NCBI GenBank assembly: GCA_025403435.1
Contig: CM046341.1
Span: 3,233,183 to 3,297,182, forward strand
Direction of reading: 5' to 3'
Length of the DNA stretch: 64,000 bases
From: Artocarpus heterophyllus
Lineage: Eukaryota > Streptophyta > Magnoliopsida > Rosales > Moraceae
Below the pieces are notes generated by a model that saw nothing but the letters and a program-made list of their open reading frames with translations, was not told where the DNA came from and searched no databases. Position numbers and translations under genes: made by a program. Positions 39,901 through 52,662 of the stretch are shown here, piece by piece; position 1 is the first letter of the stretch, and each line of letters begins with the position of its first letter.

Positions 39901-42199
39901 GTGAAAAGAGACAGTTCAGAATCATCCCATAAGAAAATTTTGAAGCACACCAGAGTCCACTTACGTGCAATGAAGAGGAAGCCAAGTCGAGGATTTAAGA
40001 TCAAACATATGCAGATCATTTAGTTTCCTCCTCTTAGCATCTTCACCCCCAAATAGGATCAAGACAGAGCTCGCCCTAACTACGGTATGACCGCTGCGGA
40101 CAACCTGAGTTAATAAAACCTGTAATTAGGAATACTTATCTCTATTATGTTACGAAGCTCCATTATATTATGTCCAATAAAATTTATAAATATATAACAC
40201 ATACAGGATGTGCAAATAAAGAACGACAATTTTTGAAACACTAATTATCAAAGTTGATGGAGATTTTAGAGGACCAGATAAAAGAGCTTACTCAAACATC
40301 AAGTAAACTATGAGGCAGTTTATGATTTTAAAGTTGTTGACATTTAATCTTCAAAATAAATGAGACACTGGTGGAGATGGTATCAATTAGTGTATCAACT
40401 AGTTTTAATATTTAATTTTCTTTTTAAATGTGATTATGAAAATAGGATGAGTTTCAAGTTTATCAAGTTTCCTTATTTCGTTTCAGTTTAATTTCTTATT
40501 TTGTTATTTGGTTTGCTTATAAATATAGTAGCATTGTAATTAGAGTCTCTCTATTCTTCTCTCTAGGCTTTTCTTCTCTATCTTCATTCTATTCTTCTCT
40601 CTTTAATTCTATCTGTCATCTTAATCCTACATCAGACGCCTGTGAAAGTTTAGTAAAGATGTAAGTGCATCATTTTGAAGCCAAAGTACTTACTGGTATG
40701 TCTCCTTTTGCTTCCATAAGTGACCAGCACTCTGTCTCTGTGTCAAATGCCCACACTGAGGAAACAAAAAGTAATGAATACTTCAATCACGTGTAATAGC
40801 AAATTGTAATTATATGAAATTACAAGACTAGAATATTTAACCTGAGACTTTGTCACCCCATGGTTCAGTTTTTCCCCCCACAAGAAGTGCCTTTTTCCCC
40901 CATGAAACCTGGATACAAGAGAGTTTTCAGTTCATAATTTTTAGTAATAATTTATTGATGAGGTAATCACACAGCAGTCAAAAGGCTGCTGCACATAACA
41001 TGGATTAACAGCTATGCTTGGTTCAGAAGAAACAACATAAAGCAATACATGAATTTCAACTACATCCAAGCATAGAATAGAAAAACATGGCTTTATAATC
41101 ATACAAGGTAATTAAAGAGTATGCAGTTATACCAGACAATGGCCCTTGCATGCAGGAATCTTTAATGGCAGACTGCTTGGAGACAAATAAAGCTTTGAAG
41201 AAGCTGTGGTCCAGGTAAACCTGTCAAAATTAAGTACCTGGAAAAGGAAATGAAAACTATTTGTCCATATAATTTATCAAAAAAATTATTGTTGAAATGA
41301 ACAGTTTGTGATATCATTGAACATAAAGGGATTTCTTAAATACTTATACGAACACTAATTGCGACTACTTTGTCTTGAACCTGAATCCCTACTCATGCCA
41401 CCTTTAACACCATTCAAGAACAAAGAAACATTATCCTACCCGCACATCATCAAGCAACCCGCTTCCGGATTCACCACCCACCACTATCATCTTGTTCCCA
41501 ATCACAGCTGCTGCGTGCTACGAGTTCCGCCAAAATGCAATACACAGAATTTAAGCAAACTCAAATACTCCAAATGACAAACAAAGCAATCAAAGAAAAA
41601 AGAAAAGAAAACAACACCAACTATATCCTACATTTAAGCGTGGTGTGGGTTTCTCCCCAGAAATGGACAACATCATCCAATTTTCGGAGCTCCCCATTGC
41701 AGAACTACCATTCTCCGGGGCAGCGGACGAACACTTAACATCAACGTCATTGGATTTACTACTAACTGGGCCATCACATTCACTCTGCAGAGCTAAAATA
41801 AGCTTAGCACAATGATCCCATTGAGTTGAAAAACAAAAAACAAAAAAAAAAAAAACAAAAACATCTACTTACATTGGAGTTTCCTGTTCGTTTAGGTTGT
41901 CTAACGGGAGTTCCATGAGCAGATTCATTGAGTTGGACCTTCAATCTGAATCCAACAAATTTATTACTGTAACTCTTAATAGAAACAGAAGGTGACCAAA
42001 ATTTGATTATTTTCATCAGAAACTTCATTTTTCAAATTCTAAAAAGTATCGCCTAGAGTTCTTAGCAGTTCTTCAGCACCCTCCGATGACTGAACATCTT
42101 CCTATAACTTCACATAAATTTCCAATTAAAAAAAAATCAACAAAAAGAAAAAAGACTTTACCGTCCAAGCTTCATGCGTCGACGAGAAAAGCCGAACAT
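36917..42199 (-). CDS. Kelch-repeat protein with C-terminal coiled coil (ACBP4/5-like, no ACB domain)
   Basis: Sixteen GT-AG exons join in frame to a 714-residue product: 42199-42162, 41945-41873, 41784-41632, 41517-41440, 41237-41133, 40908-40842, 40755-40694, 40104-39965, 39832-39706, 39588-39474, 39354-39266, 39077-38994, 38610-38263, 37803-37279, 37189-37130, 36997-36917. The start is MFGFSRRRMKLGR. Kelch blades follow from about residue 89 to 375 (VVGGE, LVGGK, LFGGED, IFGGA, VGGG). Next comes a Ser-rich, low-complexity stretch, then a long coiled coil from about residue 560 (ETKITQLIRKN, LDDTQKEL) to the end, PTPRKPFHV. The C-terminal half resembles acyl-CoA-binding proteins ACBP4/5, but the N-terminal acyl-CoA-binding domain is absent. 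It looks orthologous to Arabidopsis At5g18590 (from memory). Biochemical role is unknown; kelch and coiled coil suggest protein binding. No lesion is seen. Confidence 0.93.
37856..38081. repeat. 113-bp tandem duplication in a kelch-gene intron
   Basis: Two adjacent copies with a 113-bp offset share ATAAATAAATGTGTCTAAAT and AAAAACGTGTGCTTTGATGG, with about ten differences. They lie in the intron between the exons at 38263 and 37803, away from both splice sites. Confidence 0.93.
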
Positions 42200-44291
42200 T
42201 TTCCACGAAACTGAGAGAGAAAAAATCTCTCTTTCAAACACAAACAACCATAAAAACCAAGAGCTTCGCAACAACAGAAACGGAAAACCTATAAATTATC
42301 GGAAACGAAAGCTGCATTATCGTCAGAAAAAGCTCTAGAAAGAAGAAAAGAAAATGGAGAACGGAAATCCAGAACCACATGAAAACAATGTAAAACCACA
42401 AAAGGAAAGGAAAAACACGGAGGACTGGCTCAGTGAGTAGAAGCAATCACCTTTTGGTCCTTGTTTGGTTCCTGAGAAAGTCAAGGAAAATGAGAGAGAC
42501 TGGTCGAGAAAATCATCTTTGTTTCTCTCTCTTGGTTTTCTTTGTCTGAACAGAACTGAGCTGTTCACAAGAGCAGTGAGCAAGTAGAGAGAGAGAGAAA
42601 AGACGAGGTGCGCAAGTTAGCAAACCTTATCTTTCGTCTGGTTGTTCCGTGACGTGATTTCGGCTTCGGATTTTGGGAAGATTTGCTGGTTGAGTCTACA
42701 TTGCGCCGAGAGGGTGTAAGGTTAAGATGCCACCCACTCCCCCGGATGGAGATTGATTGAAGTCACCGTATCAGAACGTCCAGACAAAAAAATAATAGGG
42801 CCTTAGAGAGAGAGAGTAGAGAGAGAGTTATTTATTTATTTATTTATTTTTTGAGTTAAGTTGGTCGAAGGAAGAGCATTTATTTCTCGCGGCAAAAGTG
42901 GGCCCAAATGTCAGGGTGAGTCCTTCGGAATTGGGTTGGAAAGCTCGTGCAGGGGATCAGAACCTGTCCCTCGCTCTTCCTCTGTCTGTATCCACCACGT
43001 GTCAGTCCATGAATGGAACAAAGACATTCCCGTGTGGCTGACCTGGGTGCACCCGGTTATGGAAGGGGAGTGGGACCTACCTGCGGTACTCCATTTTAAT
43101 ATGTTTTAATGCAAAATTACACTTTTTTTTAACTTAAGGTTGTTTGTTATTGTTTTTAAAATAAGTAAAAATGTTTTTGTTTTAAAAAAAATTTTTTAAA
43201 AAATTATAATAAAAGTGTTTTTAAATTTTTGATTTAAAAAATATATAAAAATATTTTTAAAAATTTTAAGAACAAAAATAAACAAAACCTTTATTTTTTT
43301 TATAAATTAAATCGGGTCTAATTTTATGGTTGGACTATAATTCAACGAGTGTTTTAAATTTTCTTTATTAAATTTGGTGGAATTTTGGTAATTAAGAACC
43401 TATATATATCGCTATAATAATGGCAAGTGTAAAGTACACTTTTAACCAACTCATTCGATGAAGTGGTTTTTATCACTTTTTGAGTTATAAATAGTATAAA
43501 ATTCTCACATGTTATAATAATAAATTACTACAATATAAAGCTCTTATATATTACAGTAAAAATAGCTCTAATCAATAATTTCTATCACCTTTTCAAACAC
43601 AAAGTTTGTAAATGAGTAGTGAATGATGCCGACTCAATTAGGAGACGTCTGCATGTTGAGCTAAACGATAATCAAAGGTCTTTTTTCTTTATCAATATCA
43701 TTACTTAATTCTAATAATAAATGAAAATAACTAAATTCTTATGTACTTTTCTCGTTTTTAGTGAGCAATAGAAGTAAACACTTTAATCTAATGTCGTTAA
43801 AGTAACCACTTTATTCTAATGTCGTTTCTTCTCAATTCTAAACGTAATTAAAGTTACGACCTTATTTTAATGTGGTTTTTTCTAGCTTCTAAGTAATTAA
43901 ACTAACCACTTTATCAAATTTTAAAAGTATTTAAAGTAACCATTTTATTTTAATGTCGTTTATTTCTAAAAGTGTGTTTAATAACTAAATTTCAACTGGT
44001 ACAAGTGTAAAGCACTCACATGCTAAAGTATTTTAGTTCTAACTTAGTTTTCAAACTCTCTGAGTAATTAAAGTGCCTACTTTATCTAATGTTGTTTAGT
44101 GAAAATAAATAATGACAACCATAATTAAAAAAAGCATCTTTATACAAAGAATCCTAAATTCTAGTTAGTTTGATACCAAAACCAAAAAAAAGTTTCTCCA
44201 TAAATGGGCAATTATTTTTTCATAAAAATGAGAATCAATAACAAGTTCTACTGTCTCTAATTTTGGGAGCAATGGTCTTTCGTTTTGGTTA

Positions 44292-44670
44292 AGAGTAAAT
44301 TGCATTATTGCACTATGAATTATTTACTTTTCATATAATGCCACTTAAATTTTCAATCTTAGAATAATACACTTTGAACTTTGAAATAATTGTCAATTGA
44401 GGCCTAATTGTTACTTTTAATTTTTGTGAAGTGTTCTTTTTTACGTGTTAAGCTTCAAATTTTTTTTTCTTAAGATGGCGAGATCTACCTTTAAGAAAAC
44501 TCACGTGTGAATTTCATGACTAAAATTATTTATGCTTTTTAACGCTTATTAGCTATCGGACCTCAATTACCGATAATTTCAAAATTTGATGGCACATTTT
44601 ACTAAGACTAAAAGATCATGTGCTTACACAAAAAATGAATAATATATGGTGCAACAATGCAATTTACTCT
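44292..44670. mobile_element. 379-bp MITE with TIRs and a 7-bp TSD
   Basis: The left end is AGAGTAAATTGCATTATTGC and the right end, inverted, is AGAGTAAATTGCATTGTTGC. TTGGTTA flanks both ends (44285-44291 and 44671-44677). The interior is non-coding. Duplication length between 7 and 9 bp points to hAT or Mutator-like origin; which one is undecided. Confidence 0.85.
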
Positions 44671-46843
44671 TTGGTTAATATAATGTGGAATAAATTACAA
44701 TACATGATCAAATTATTGTTACAAAATTGAAATTCAACATAAATATTCAAAATATCTTAAAAATTCCTTTAATTACAATTGGTCCCATTTGTTTTTGTTC
44801 TCAAAATTTTTGGAAATATTTTCACACAATTCTCGAGAAAAAAAATTTAAAAACACTCTCAGCACAATTCCCAAAAAATTTTAATTTTTTAAAACAAAAA
44901 TATTTTCACATATTTTGAAGATAATACCAAACGGCCTTATTTTAATGGGAGTTTTCAATGGTTATGTCTCCACCAATAGTTACAGATCTAATTATAATAA
45001 TAATTATATTATCTTTTTATTAATTTGATAAGGTGTTGTTGATACATTCTGCTATAGCAAGTTAATTATCCTGTTAATCTTAAACTTTAATTGAAATTTG
45101 TTTTATTCTCTCAAATTTTGCTGATAATTTTATCTTTTAATAAAATTACTACAAGACTCATTAAAAATGCACTCACATCTTATTCAACTATTTCATATTT
45201 ATTAGCCCTAAATTTTTTATATCATTTTTTTCTTTTCCTTCTGCCCATATTTTAATTTAAAATATTGTGTATCATCCTCTAATAATTTTTAGCATATGAG
45301 CAATAAGCCACAAATTCTTCTAGCACTTTTGCGATAACAAATCATCAATAAAGGGATCTATAATATTATTACCATTTGGTTACACCAAAATATCTTACAT
45401 TATTTAACTTCAAACGCTATCATTCTTCAAAATGTTAAAATTAAGAAATAGTCCAGAATTAACACTTTTACAAGGAACTCTAATTCCAAATTTCTTTAAG
45501 GAAGTTAAAGCTTTTTTCAGAAAAATGGTTTAACTCTTTTCCTTCTGTTTTCGTTTATTAACAAAGTAATGTTGTCTTTTCCATTTTTGAAATACGATTA
45601 TAGTGCAGCGATAAAAAGTGTGATTTAATCAAAACCATTTAAAAAAGAAAAAAGAAAAAAAGATGAAAAAAAAAAAAAACAATCGATAGTCGTCAAGGAG
45701 TTAGCCGCTACTAATAAAGGTTTCAAAGGGTATATCAATTTCAAATGCTCTCTCTTCATGAGTGAGGAAGTTGTTGTTGAATACATCTGCTCTTTTTTTT
45801 CTTTTTTCTTTTTTTAATTTGGTTTTTTTCCTCAAAAGTGAAAAAGTGATCATGGATTAACAAAAGAAAAAAAATCTTTAATCTATATTTTACTATTTTT
45901 TAAATAACAAGTCATGTCAACATGTGCCAAACAAGTTATCTACCTAAATAATACTTTAAGAAGATTCTTAAATTAACCACCTATTAATTGTCAGAATATT
46001 TTTAATCGACTATTTATTTCATTACGAAGTTAGATCTATACCAAACGGCTAATACAACAATAACTATTGGAGACGTGATCATTGAAACCAGACCTTATTT
46101 TAATGATATTATATTTTGTATTATATAATTACCTAGTAATTATTTTAATGATATAATTTTAAGACATATGTAGAATATTTATAAACTAAAGTCATATTTT
46201 AATTTAATAAACATAATTGGGTCATTTGTCTTATTAACTCATATAACATGTCCTTTTCATAGAGGTTTTTAATGTTAGGGAATTTTCATAAATGTAATTT
46301 TTTAATACTCACTTTTATAAATGTCATATATATTTATTTATGATACAACCTAACATAGAATATAAATGATAGTGTGACATAACTTTTTTTAAGTATGGTA
46401 TGAATGAACATAGCTTTTAAAAGTGTAACATAATATGTAATTTTCTCTTCCTTGTTTGGGTCCCGGAGAAGAAGGGAGACTCAAAATCTCCACATATAAA
46501 GATGGATCTTAGCCCAAAAATGAAGTAGCCGAGCCCACTTTGTGGCGAGGTGAGGGCCCATGGCAACAAAGCCCCATGAATATGCAGTCCTAAAATGGTG
46601 CATGCATGCATCCAATTTATTCTTTTTTTCCCTTTGGTAATGCATGCATTAATTATGTTATTTTTTTTTTGGAAATACATGCATTTAGTTATATTCATCA
46701 TTTTGTTTTGTGGCCAAATAGCATTACTCCCACGCCGCATTATGATTCATTAATGTGGATTAAGTTCTATTTGTTGGCGATCACAAACTCATCATGAGGC
46801 TGTAAATGTAAGTATAGAAAAAAGTTTAATTAGTAGAAAATGC

Positions 46844-46991
46844 AACTTAGATTTATTATACTAAAAAGACCAAAACAATACATAATTAAGTTAGAAAAAC
46901 GCTAGTAGTTATTTAGTAACTTAGATTTATTACACCAAAAAGACCAAAAAAGTACATAATTAAGTTACAAAAAAGCTGGAAGCTACATATA
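46844..46991. repeat. 74-bp tandem duplication downstream of the glutaredoxin
   Basis: Two copies with a 74-bp offset share AACTTAGATTTATTA and TACATAATTAAGTTA. They lie about 200-350 bp beyond the glutaredoxin stop codon. Confidence 0.85.
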
Positions 46992-47196
46992 TAGTAGCAT
47001 TCATATCCCAAACAACTAATTATAATAAGCCTGCTTATTAAAAACTTTAACAAGCTCTATAGGCTATTTTATCCGATATATCTCTCACTCTAACCTTACA
47101 AAAGTACTAAAAAAGGAGTTACATTTTCTTATTAGCGTACTCTATGGTAGTAATATAATATAACATCACTCATAATCATAATAAGCTGGTGATTTC

Positions 47197-47505
47197 TCAA
47201 ACCCATAAAGCTCCAACGCGTTTAAGCATTGGGATCAAGGACCTCTTAAGATGAAGGCTCATGACCTCATTGGCTCCACCAACCAGCTCGCCACCTATGA
47301 ACACTGCCGGCACAGTCGGGCTGCAGCCGAGCATCGAGAGGGCCTGCTCGATCTCCTTGCCTCTAGGGACCTCATCCAGCTCATACACTGCAGGGTTCAC
47401 CCCAAAGTCACAGAATAGGGTTTTTATGGTGTGGCACATGCAGCAAGAGCTCCTGCTGAAGATCACCACGGGCTTCTCAGACACCATCCTTGTCACTCTG
47501 TCCAT
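47197..47505 (-). CDS. GRXS2: CC-type (ROXY class) glutaredoxin, GRXS2-like
   Basis: This intronless gene encodes 102 residues, the usual length for land-plant CC-type glutaredoxins. These act in the cytosol and nucleus and modulate TGA bZIP factors and redox signalling. The active site is CCMC at residues 21-24, the glutathione-binding TVP is at 64-66, and GG-x-N is near 76-79. The C-terminus is ALWV. I chose the start at 47505 ([12 protein letters not shown]) because family members begin there; an upstream in-frame ATG at 47517 would add four residues. Its sequence and place next to the kelch gene point to Arabidopsis GRXS2 (At5g18600, from memory), which I recall as having CCMS instead of CCMC. 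Whether it has disulfide oxidoreductase activity cannot be told from sequence. Confidence 0.95.
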   Translation of the reverse strand: MDRVTRMVSEKPVVIFSRSSCCMCHTIKTLFCDFGVNPAVYELDEVPRGKEIEQALSMLGCSPTVPAVFIGGELVGGANEVMSLHLKRSLIPMLKRVGALWV

Positions 47506-47750
47506 CTTCACAAGCAAAAATGTCTTCGACCACGTATGGTTTTCGAGCTGTACAAGGTCTTTAGCGACGAAACTTTCAGAGACAGACCGATGAAAATGGT
47601 AACTTTAGGACTTTTTGAGTGTACTTGAAATGGAAGAGAGAAGTGGAATATGTGTGTGAGTTTGTTTGGTTGCTAAGAAAGTAGAAATGTAGAGAAATAT
47701 TTGTTGGTTGAGGTTTTTGGTGTGGAGAAACTAGGCGACCATGGAAGTGC

Positions 47751-47757
47751 TTATATA
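47751..47757 (-). promoter_or_regulatory. TATA box of the glutaredoxin gene
   Basis: CCCTATATAAGC reads on the minus strand about 246 bp upstream of the chosen ATG. This implies a 5' leader of about 210 nt. The transcription start is not visible. Confidence 0.55.
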
Positions 47758-50700
47758 GGGTTTTGTAACGGGGGGGTGGGTGGGAAGGTTTAAAAGGACA
47801 AGTACTATTAGTTAGTGGGTGGGATTGGGATTTCGCCTAAGAGAGAAAAATGGGAAAAAGATTGCTAATGAAGGTAAAGATGAGAATGTTCCAACTAGAT
47901 ATTTCTGTACGTGTAAATGCTTCCAAATCACACGTTGATATCATTATTTGATAACGATCTATCCTTGTGCACAACTTCTAAAAGGAAAATTAAAGGTTTG
48001 GGCCACAACACGACCACGATTCTTTACATACGGAAGTTAATAGAGACGCGTCCTTGTCCTTCGTACGGCTTCACAATATTAGTACTATTATTAACCTCTA
48101 TATATATATATGTATATATAAAACCAAATGTGCATTTATAGTATTTGTATATGTGTGCATTTATACTTTTTTCTTTTTGTCAATCTTTTCCAAAGCAGCT
48201 GGCTTATAATTTTTGGGTTTTTCTATTGTACGAAACTATATAACTTATTGAATTGGATCATATATTTTATATGTAATTATAAAAATTTTATGTTCATTAA
48301 AAAAAAAGACTATAAATGGTGGTTTTTGTTAACCCAAATTTCCATATTGAGATGAAAAGATAATGCTACTGTCGTATAAATCTATTCTGCAGAATCTGCT
48401 GAGTTGGAGAAACTAGTTGGATTTATCCAATTGGGACCTTCTTTTTTGCAAGCTTAGATTCGCATTCCCAATTCACAAAAGGGAAACAGAAAGACACGTG
48501 AAAGAGAAACTACAGTCCAATTTTGCTCAAGTAAGCTATAAATAAAGAACGCGTGGCATCAACTTATCAAGAAAACTCATTTGATGCAGATTTGTGTGTA
48601 GTATATATTCACCTTCCAATATTGCATAGCCACAAAAATAAAATAAAATAAAATAAAATAAACGTAAGTAAATATATAGAAATTATCATATAGAAATTAT
48701 TACTTCTTCCAGAAAATTTTGCTTTAACATGCCTAAAAGTACTTTTTCTTTTTCTACAAAGAGAAATAATTTTTTATTGGTTCTTTTTTATTAATATATT
48801 CCCCAAGTAAATACTTGTATGAGCTAAGACCCATGCATTTCACTTTCAAGACCAAGTCCCGTATGACCCCAAAAAAAAAAAAAAATGTGGCCGTAACAAG
48901 AAAGAGAAAAAAGATGCCGTGAGGTCCCCAACATGATCCTCTTTGCGTAGATTACTTTCTCTTTTTATACTTTTTCCATATGAAATAAATTATTACCAAT
49001 ATTAGTAGTAACGTAATTATCTCATTTTCTTCCATAACCTTGTACGTCAAAATTAAAATATAAATATATCATACAAGTCTTTGTACAATAGTCAATGATT
49101 TTGATTTAAATTAATGTCTATGTATGATGATAGTCAAATCTTCTAGCCCTTTATATATACAAGTGTATAAACGCATACGACAAAAAAATGTATAATTTGT
49201 ATAGTGTGTGTGTGTGTATATATATATATATTTTGTTCCACAAATAATATTCTCGAAAGCTCGAGATATCTTGAGTCATTCTGGAAAATCCCATCAAAAT
49301 CAAAGCCACTTCACTTTCTTTTGTTCTTTATTTGGACTTTTCACTATTACCTATTATTCGAATCTTGGTCGTGCATCTTGATTGTAACGTCGAAATAAAG
49401 TCGTATACGTATATATTGTAGAGATATGCATATATAGTCTCTCTCTCTCTTTTTTTTTTTTTCATGTATGTGATTTTCAGGTTTTGATCAGGTATGGCCA
49501 CGATATATACCCAAGACATAAGAAAAGGGTCAATGACCATTTTTTTTTAAGGTTACAAGATTGCCCATAACCGGTTCAATTGGACTCTAAGGGTCAGTTT
49601 TATAAAATGGGGTAACTTTCATCGACCGTACGCAACATGGCTCTCTCGTACTTATATAGGCATCGAATCATGCATATTATGGATTTTCTCTTTTGTCCTC
49701 AGCTATATATATATATATATAATAGGTGCTATTATATATGTATGTTCATGTGTATATATTTATATGTATGTACATCATATTTGAATAATGTGTTACATGC
49801 AACGACGTCGTACCCATGGCCATGCCTATATGTATTAGTCATGACTATATGTCATGTGTTTGTGTACTTAATTAAGTCAAATATACAAGTAAATTGTAAT
49901 TTTGAGTGACATGAACAACACACCAACCTTAATACTTATAGACAAATCACAATGTCACGTGAGTTTGGAACAATATTATGGTGTAAACTAGGATGTCAGG
50001 TTATCTATCTTTGCCATTTTGATGTGAAAAGTAGGCTTGATTTTTGTATTTATAAAAGTGATATATTTGAATTTCGACTCTAAAAGTTGTTTTCCTCTAA
50101 TTCATATCACTACCTTAAGATTCAGCTTGCATGTCTCTTTTTCACGTTTATTTTCGTGTCCCCGATAATCCTATGCCATGACAATTTATAAAATATTTTA
50201 ATTGATATACAGTGTGGTATTTTAATTAAGGTGATATTTATTATTAGAAATATAAAAAATGAAACAAAAATAAGATAACACGAAAGTCAAATCTAATAAG
50301 ATGCACCACGACTCCCTATCCCAGAGAGGAGGTAGGACACAAATAGCGAACCGTATTACCTGTGGGTCCCATAATTCTACTCTATCAGATAACGCATCAC
50401 GTGACACAAAGCATTTTTCTATGATCACTTTATATACCGACCAATCACTAAACGGTAATAGATAATGTATAGTTTGCTAATTTAATATATACCATATGGT
50501 TTATATCTGAAATCATAAATAAATTAGATGTAATTGTTCTTTAGAAACTCCAAACGTCATTTGTCATGGTATATGAATGACAAAAACCTTCACACATATA
50601 CAAAGGCACAAGAATGGATGGGACTGGCGCTATAGAAAGAGAATATATACATCAGCTGTGAGAGGGCGAGAGAGAGAGAGAAGGATAAGGGTGGTCACCC

Positions 50701-50976
50701 AACTTTTAGAGAGAGAAAGAGAAAGTGAAAGAGAAAGAGGGGTGCAAGTATAGTGGAGGGGTGGGGAAAGAATGTCAACTTTATCGGCAAGAGACAGATT
50801 TATTATCAGATAAAGGAGAAAATGCGATGACGGATCCTGGCATCACAATTTTAGTCTAATTGATATACATATACATATACATATATATATATATATACAA
50901 CTTTGGTTTGGTGAGGTACAGACCTGTACAAATTGGCCTCTCTCTAGATCTTATTATTATTCCTTATTTTTCTTTC

Positions 50977-51022
<46 letters not shown>

Positions 51023-51876
51023 ATAACAAAGTGATGATCAATATCAAAGAGAAAGAGGGGACTCACATATATTAAAGGGCAATGAGGAACCATATATATT
51101 ATACTCTTTCCCTTTATTTATTTATTTTTTTTGCTTTTGTAGATACTTGCGAGACAGACAGAGAATATTTGCGACCTCTCTATCCAAAAACCAAAATCTC
51201 AAAAAAAAAAAATAATAATAATAAAGTTGACACTTGCACACGGGAAAAAAGGCCTCAAAATATAGCTTGTTTTGCTTGTGTTAATGAATATATTGTATAT
51301 ATTTCATTCTGAACATAATCGAACAAAATCGACATCAATATATGTTATCCATTTATCGTTTTATCCGGACACGCGTAACAGTAATTTGATCACTTTCGTG
51401 CGCGCTCTCTTCGTGTAAGTACACGCACAACTCAAATATTCTCATAATATCGTACATATTTTTGAGATTGTTCATGATCTTCCTGATTCTGTTGGCATCT
51501 TCTAGAGATCAGATTTTAACAGTTTTGTTTCTGTCAATTGCTATATATACACACACACGAATATATATATATATATATATATAGGATTTATATAGTCCCT
51601 TGGGCCCCTTCGACGGAATATATAAAAGTGAAAAACGTAATATGATAACAGATCAATGTGTTCACTTGACCTAACATAATATAATGTGTTGGCTTGATGT
51701 AATTTCAATAAATTTAAAACTTATCTCAAGTTATATGTTATGCATCTTCAATGTCTATTAATTTAGTATTGGAGTAACAATAAAAAATTCAATTATCAAA
51801 AAATTATGTTACACAATTTGAATGTCAATTTTATGATCAATAATCATCATGTTATGACTTTTCTTTTATGTATTAA

Positions 51877-52037
51877 TAGAGTGTTTGACTCTCTATTAGA
51901 ACCAATTGGTTATAATCAACAAATAGTGTAAAGCTTTTAATAGCTACGGTAAAAAAATAAAAAAGTTACTATAATATAAAACTCTCATATGCTACAATAT
52001 TTTTAACCAATTGGTTCTAACTAATACTCTCAAATAG
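51877..52037. mobile_element. MITE-like element with inverted ends
   Basis: The left part reads GTGTTTGACTCTCTATTAGA then ACCAATTGGTTATAA. The right part, inverted, reads TATTTGAGAGTATTAGTTAG then ACCAATTGGTTAAAA. The interior carries AAACTCTCATATGCTACAAT, the window-wide MITE family word. Confidence 0.65.
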
Positions 52038-52626
52038 CCTGTTCATTTAAGGGATGGTCATGTCGGAGGGATCATAGAAAAGCCCCATGTATGTGAGTGT
52101 CTTGTCTTATTAATTTAACTCGTGAAATGCATTTGATGAAGTTTCTTTTTCATGACAAGCTACTAACTGAACCGATAATTAAATATTGATGGTCACGAAT
52201 TGTCCTTTAAGGATATATATTATATGATCTCTATGCCTTTATCTTAGTTGAGATTCTGGCATATTAATGGTGAATCTATCTTTGCATATGATAGCGAATA
52301 AAATTGTCCATATATATATACCTTAGCATTAGAAGGAAATCATCAAAACATTAATGTTTATATCCCATCGTTTCCGTACTCTACCAAGATTCTGACATAA
52401 ATTAATTGGGAAATTAGCCAAGATTCTGACATAAATTAATTGGGAAATTAGCTTGAGCGTCATCTCTCTCTCTCTCTCTCTCTCATATAAATATTAGTGA
52501 GAGAACGTTGGATTTAATAAGTGTCTCTCTAGACTGGAAAAATATTTGCATGAAGATTCAATTTAACAAAACTCCACGTCATCAATAATTAGTATTGTCC
52601 CTCTATAAATATGAAAACCATACTGG

Positions 52627-52662
<36 letters not shown>

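Larger units (their letters stand above)
42200..47196. other. Kelch-gene 5' region and gene-free AT-rich intergenic DNA
   Basis: The first few hundred bases (to about 42.86 kb) are the 5' leader and promoter of the kelch gene, with GA/CT runs near 42576-42600 and 42805-42829 and a TTTA repeat at 42830-42850. Beyond about 43.1 kb it is AT-rich. MITE-like DNA with the AGCTCT(C/T)A...TACA interior word occurs at about 43.43-43.61 kb and 43.98-44.07 kb. A better-defined MITE lies at 44292. No gene is supportable. Confidence 0.55.
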
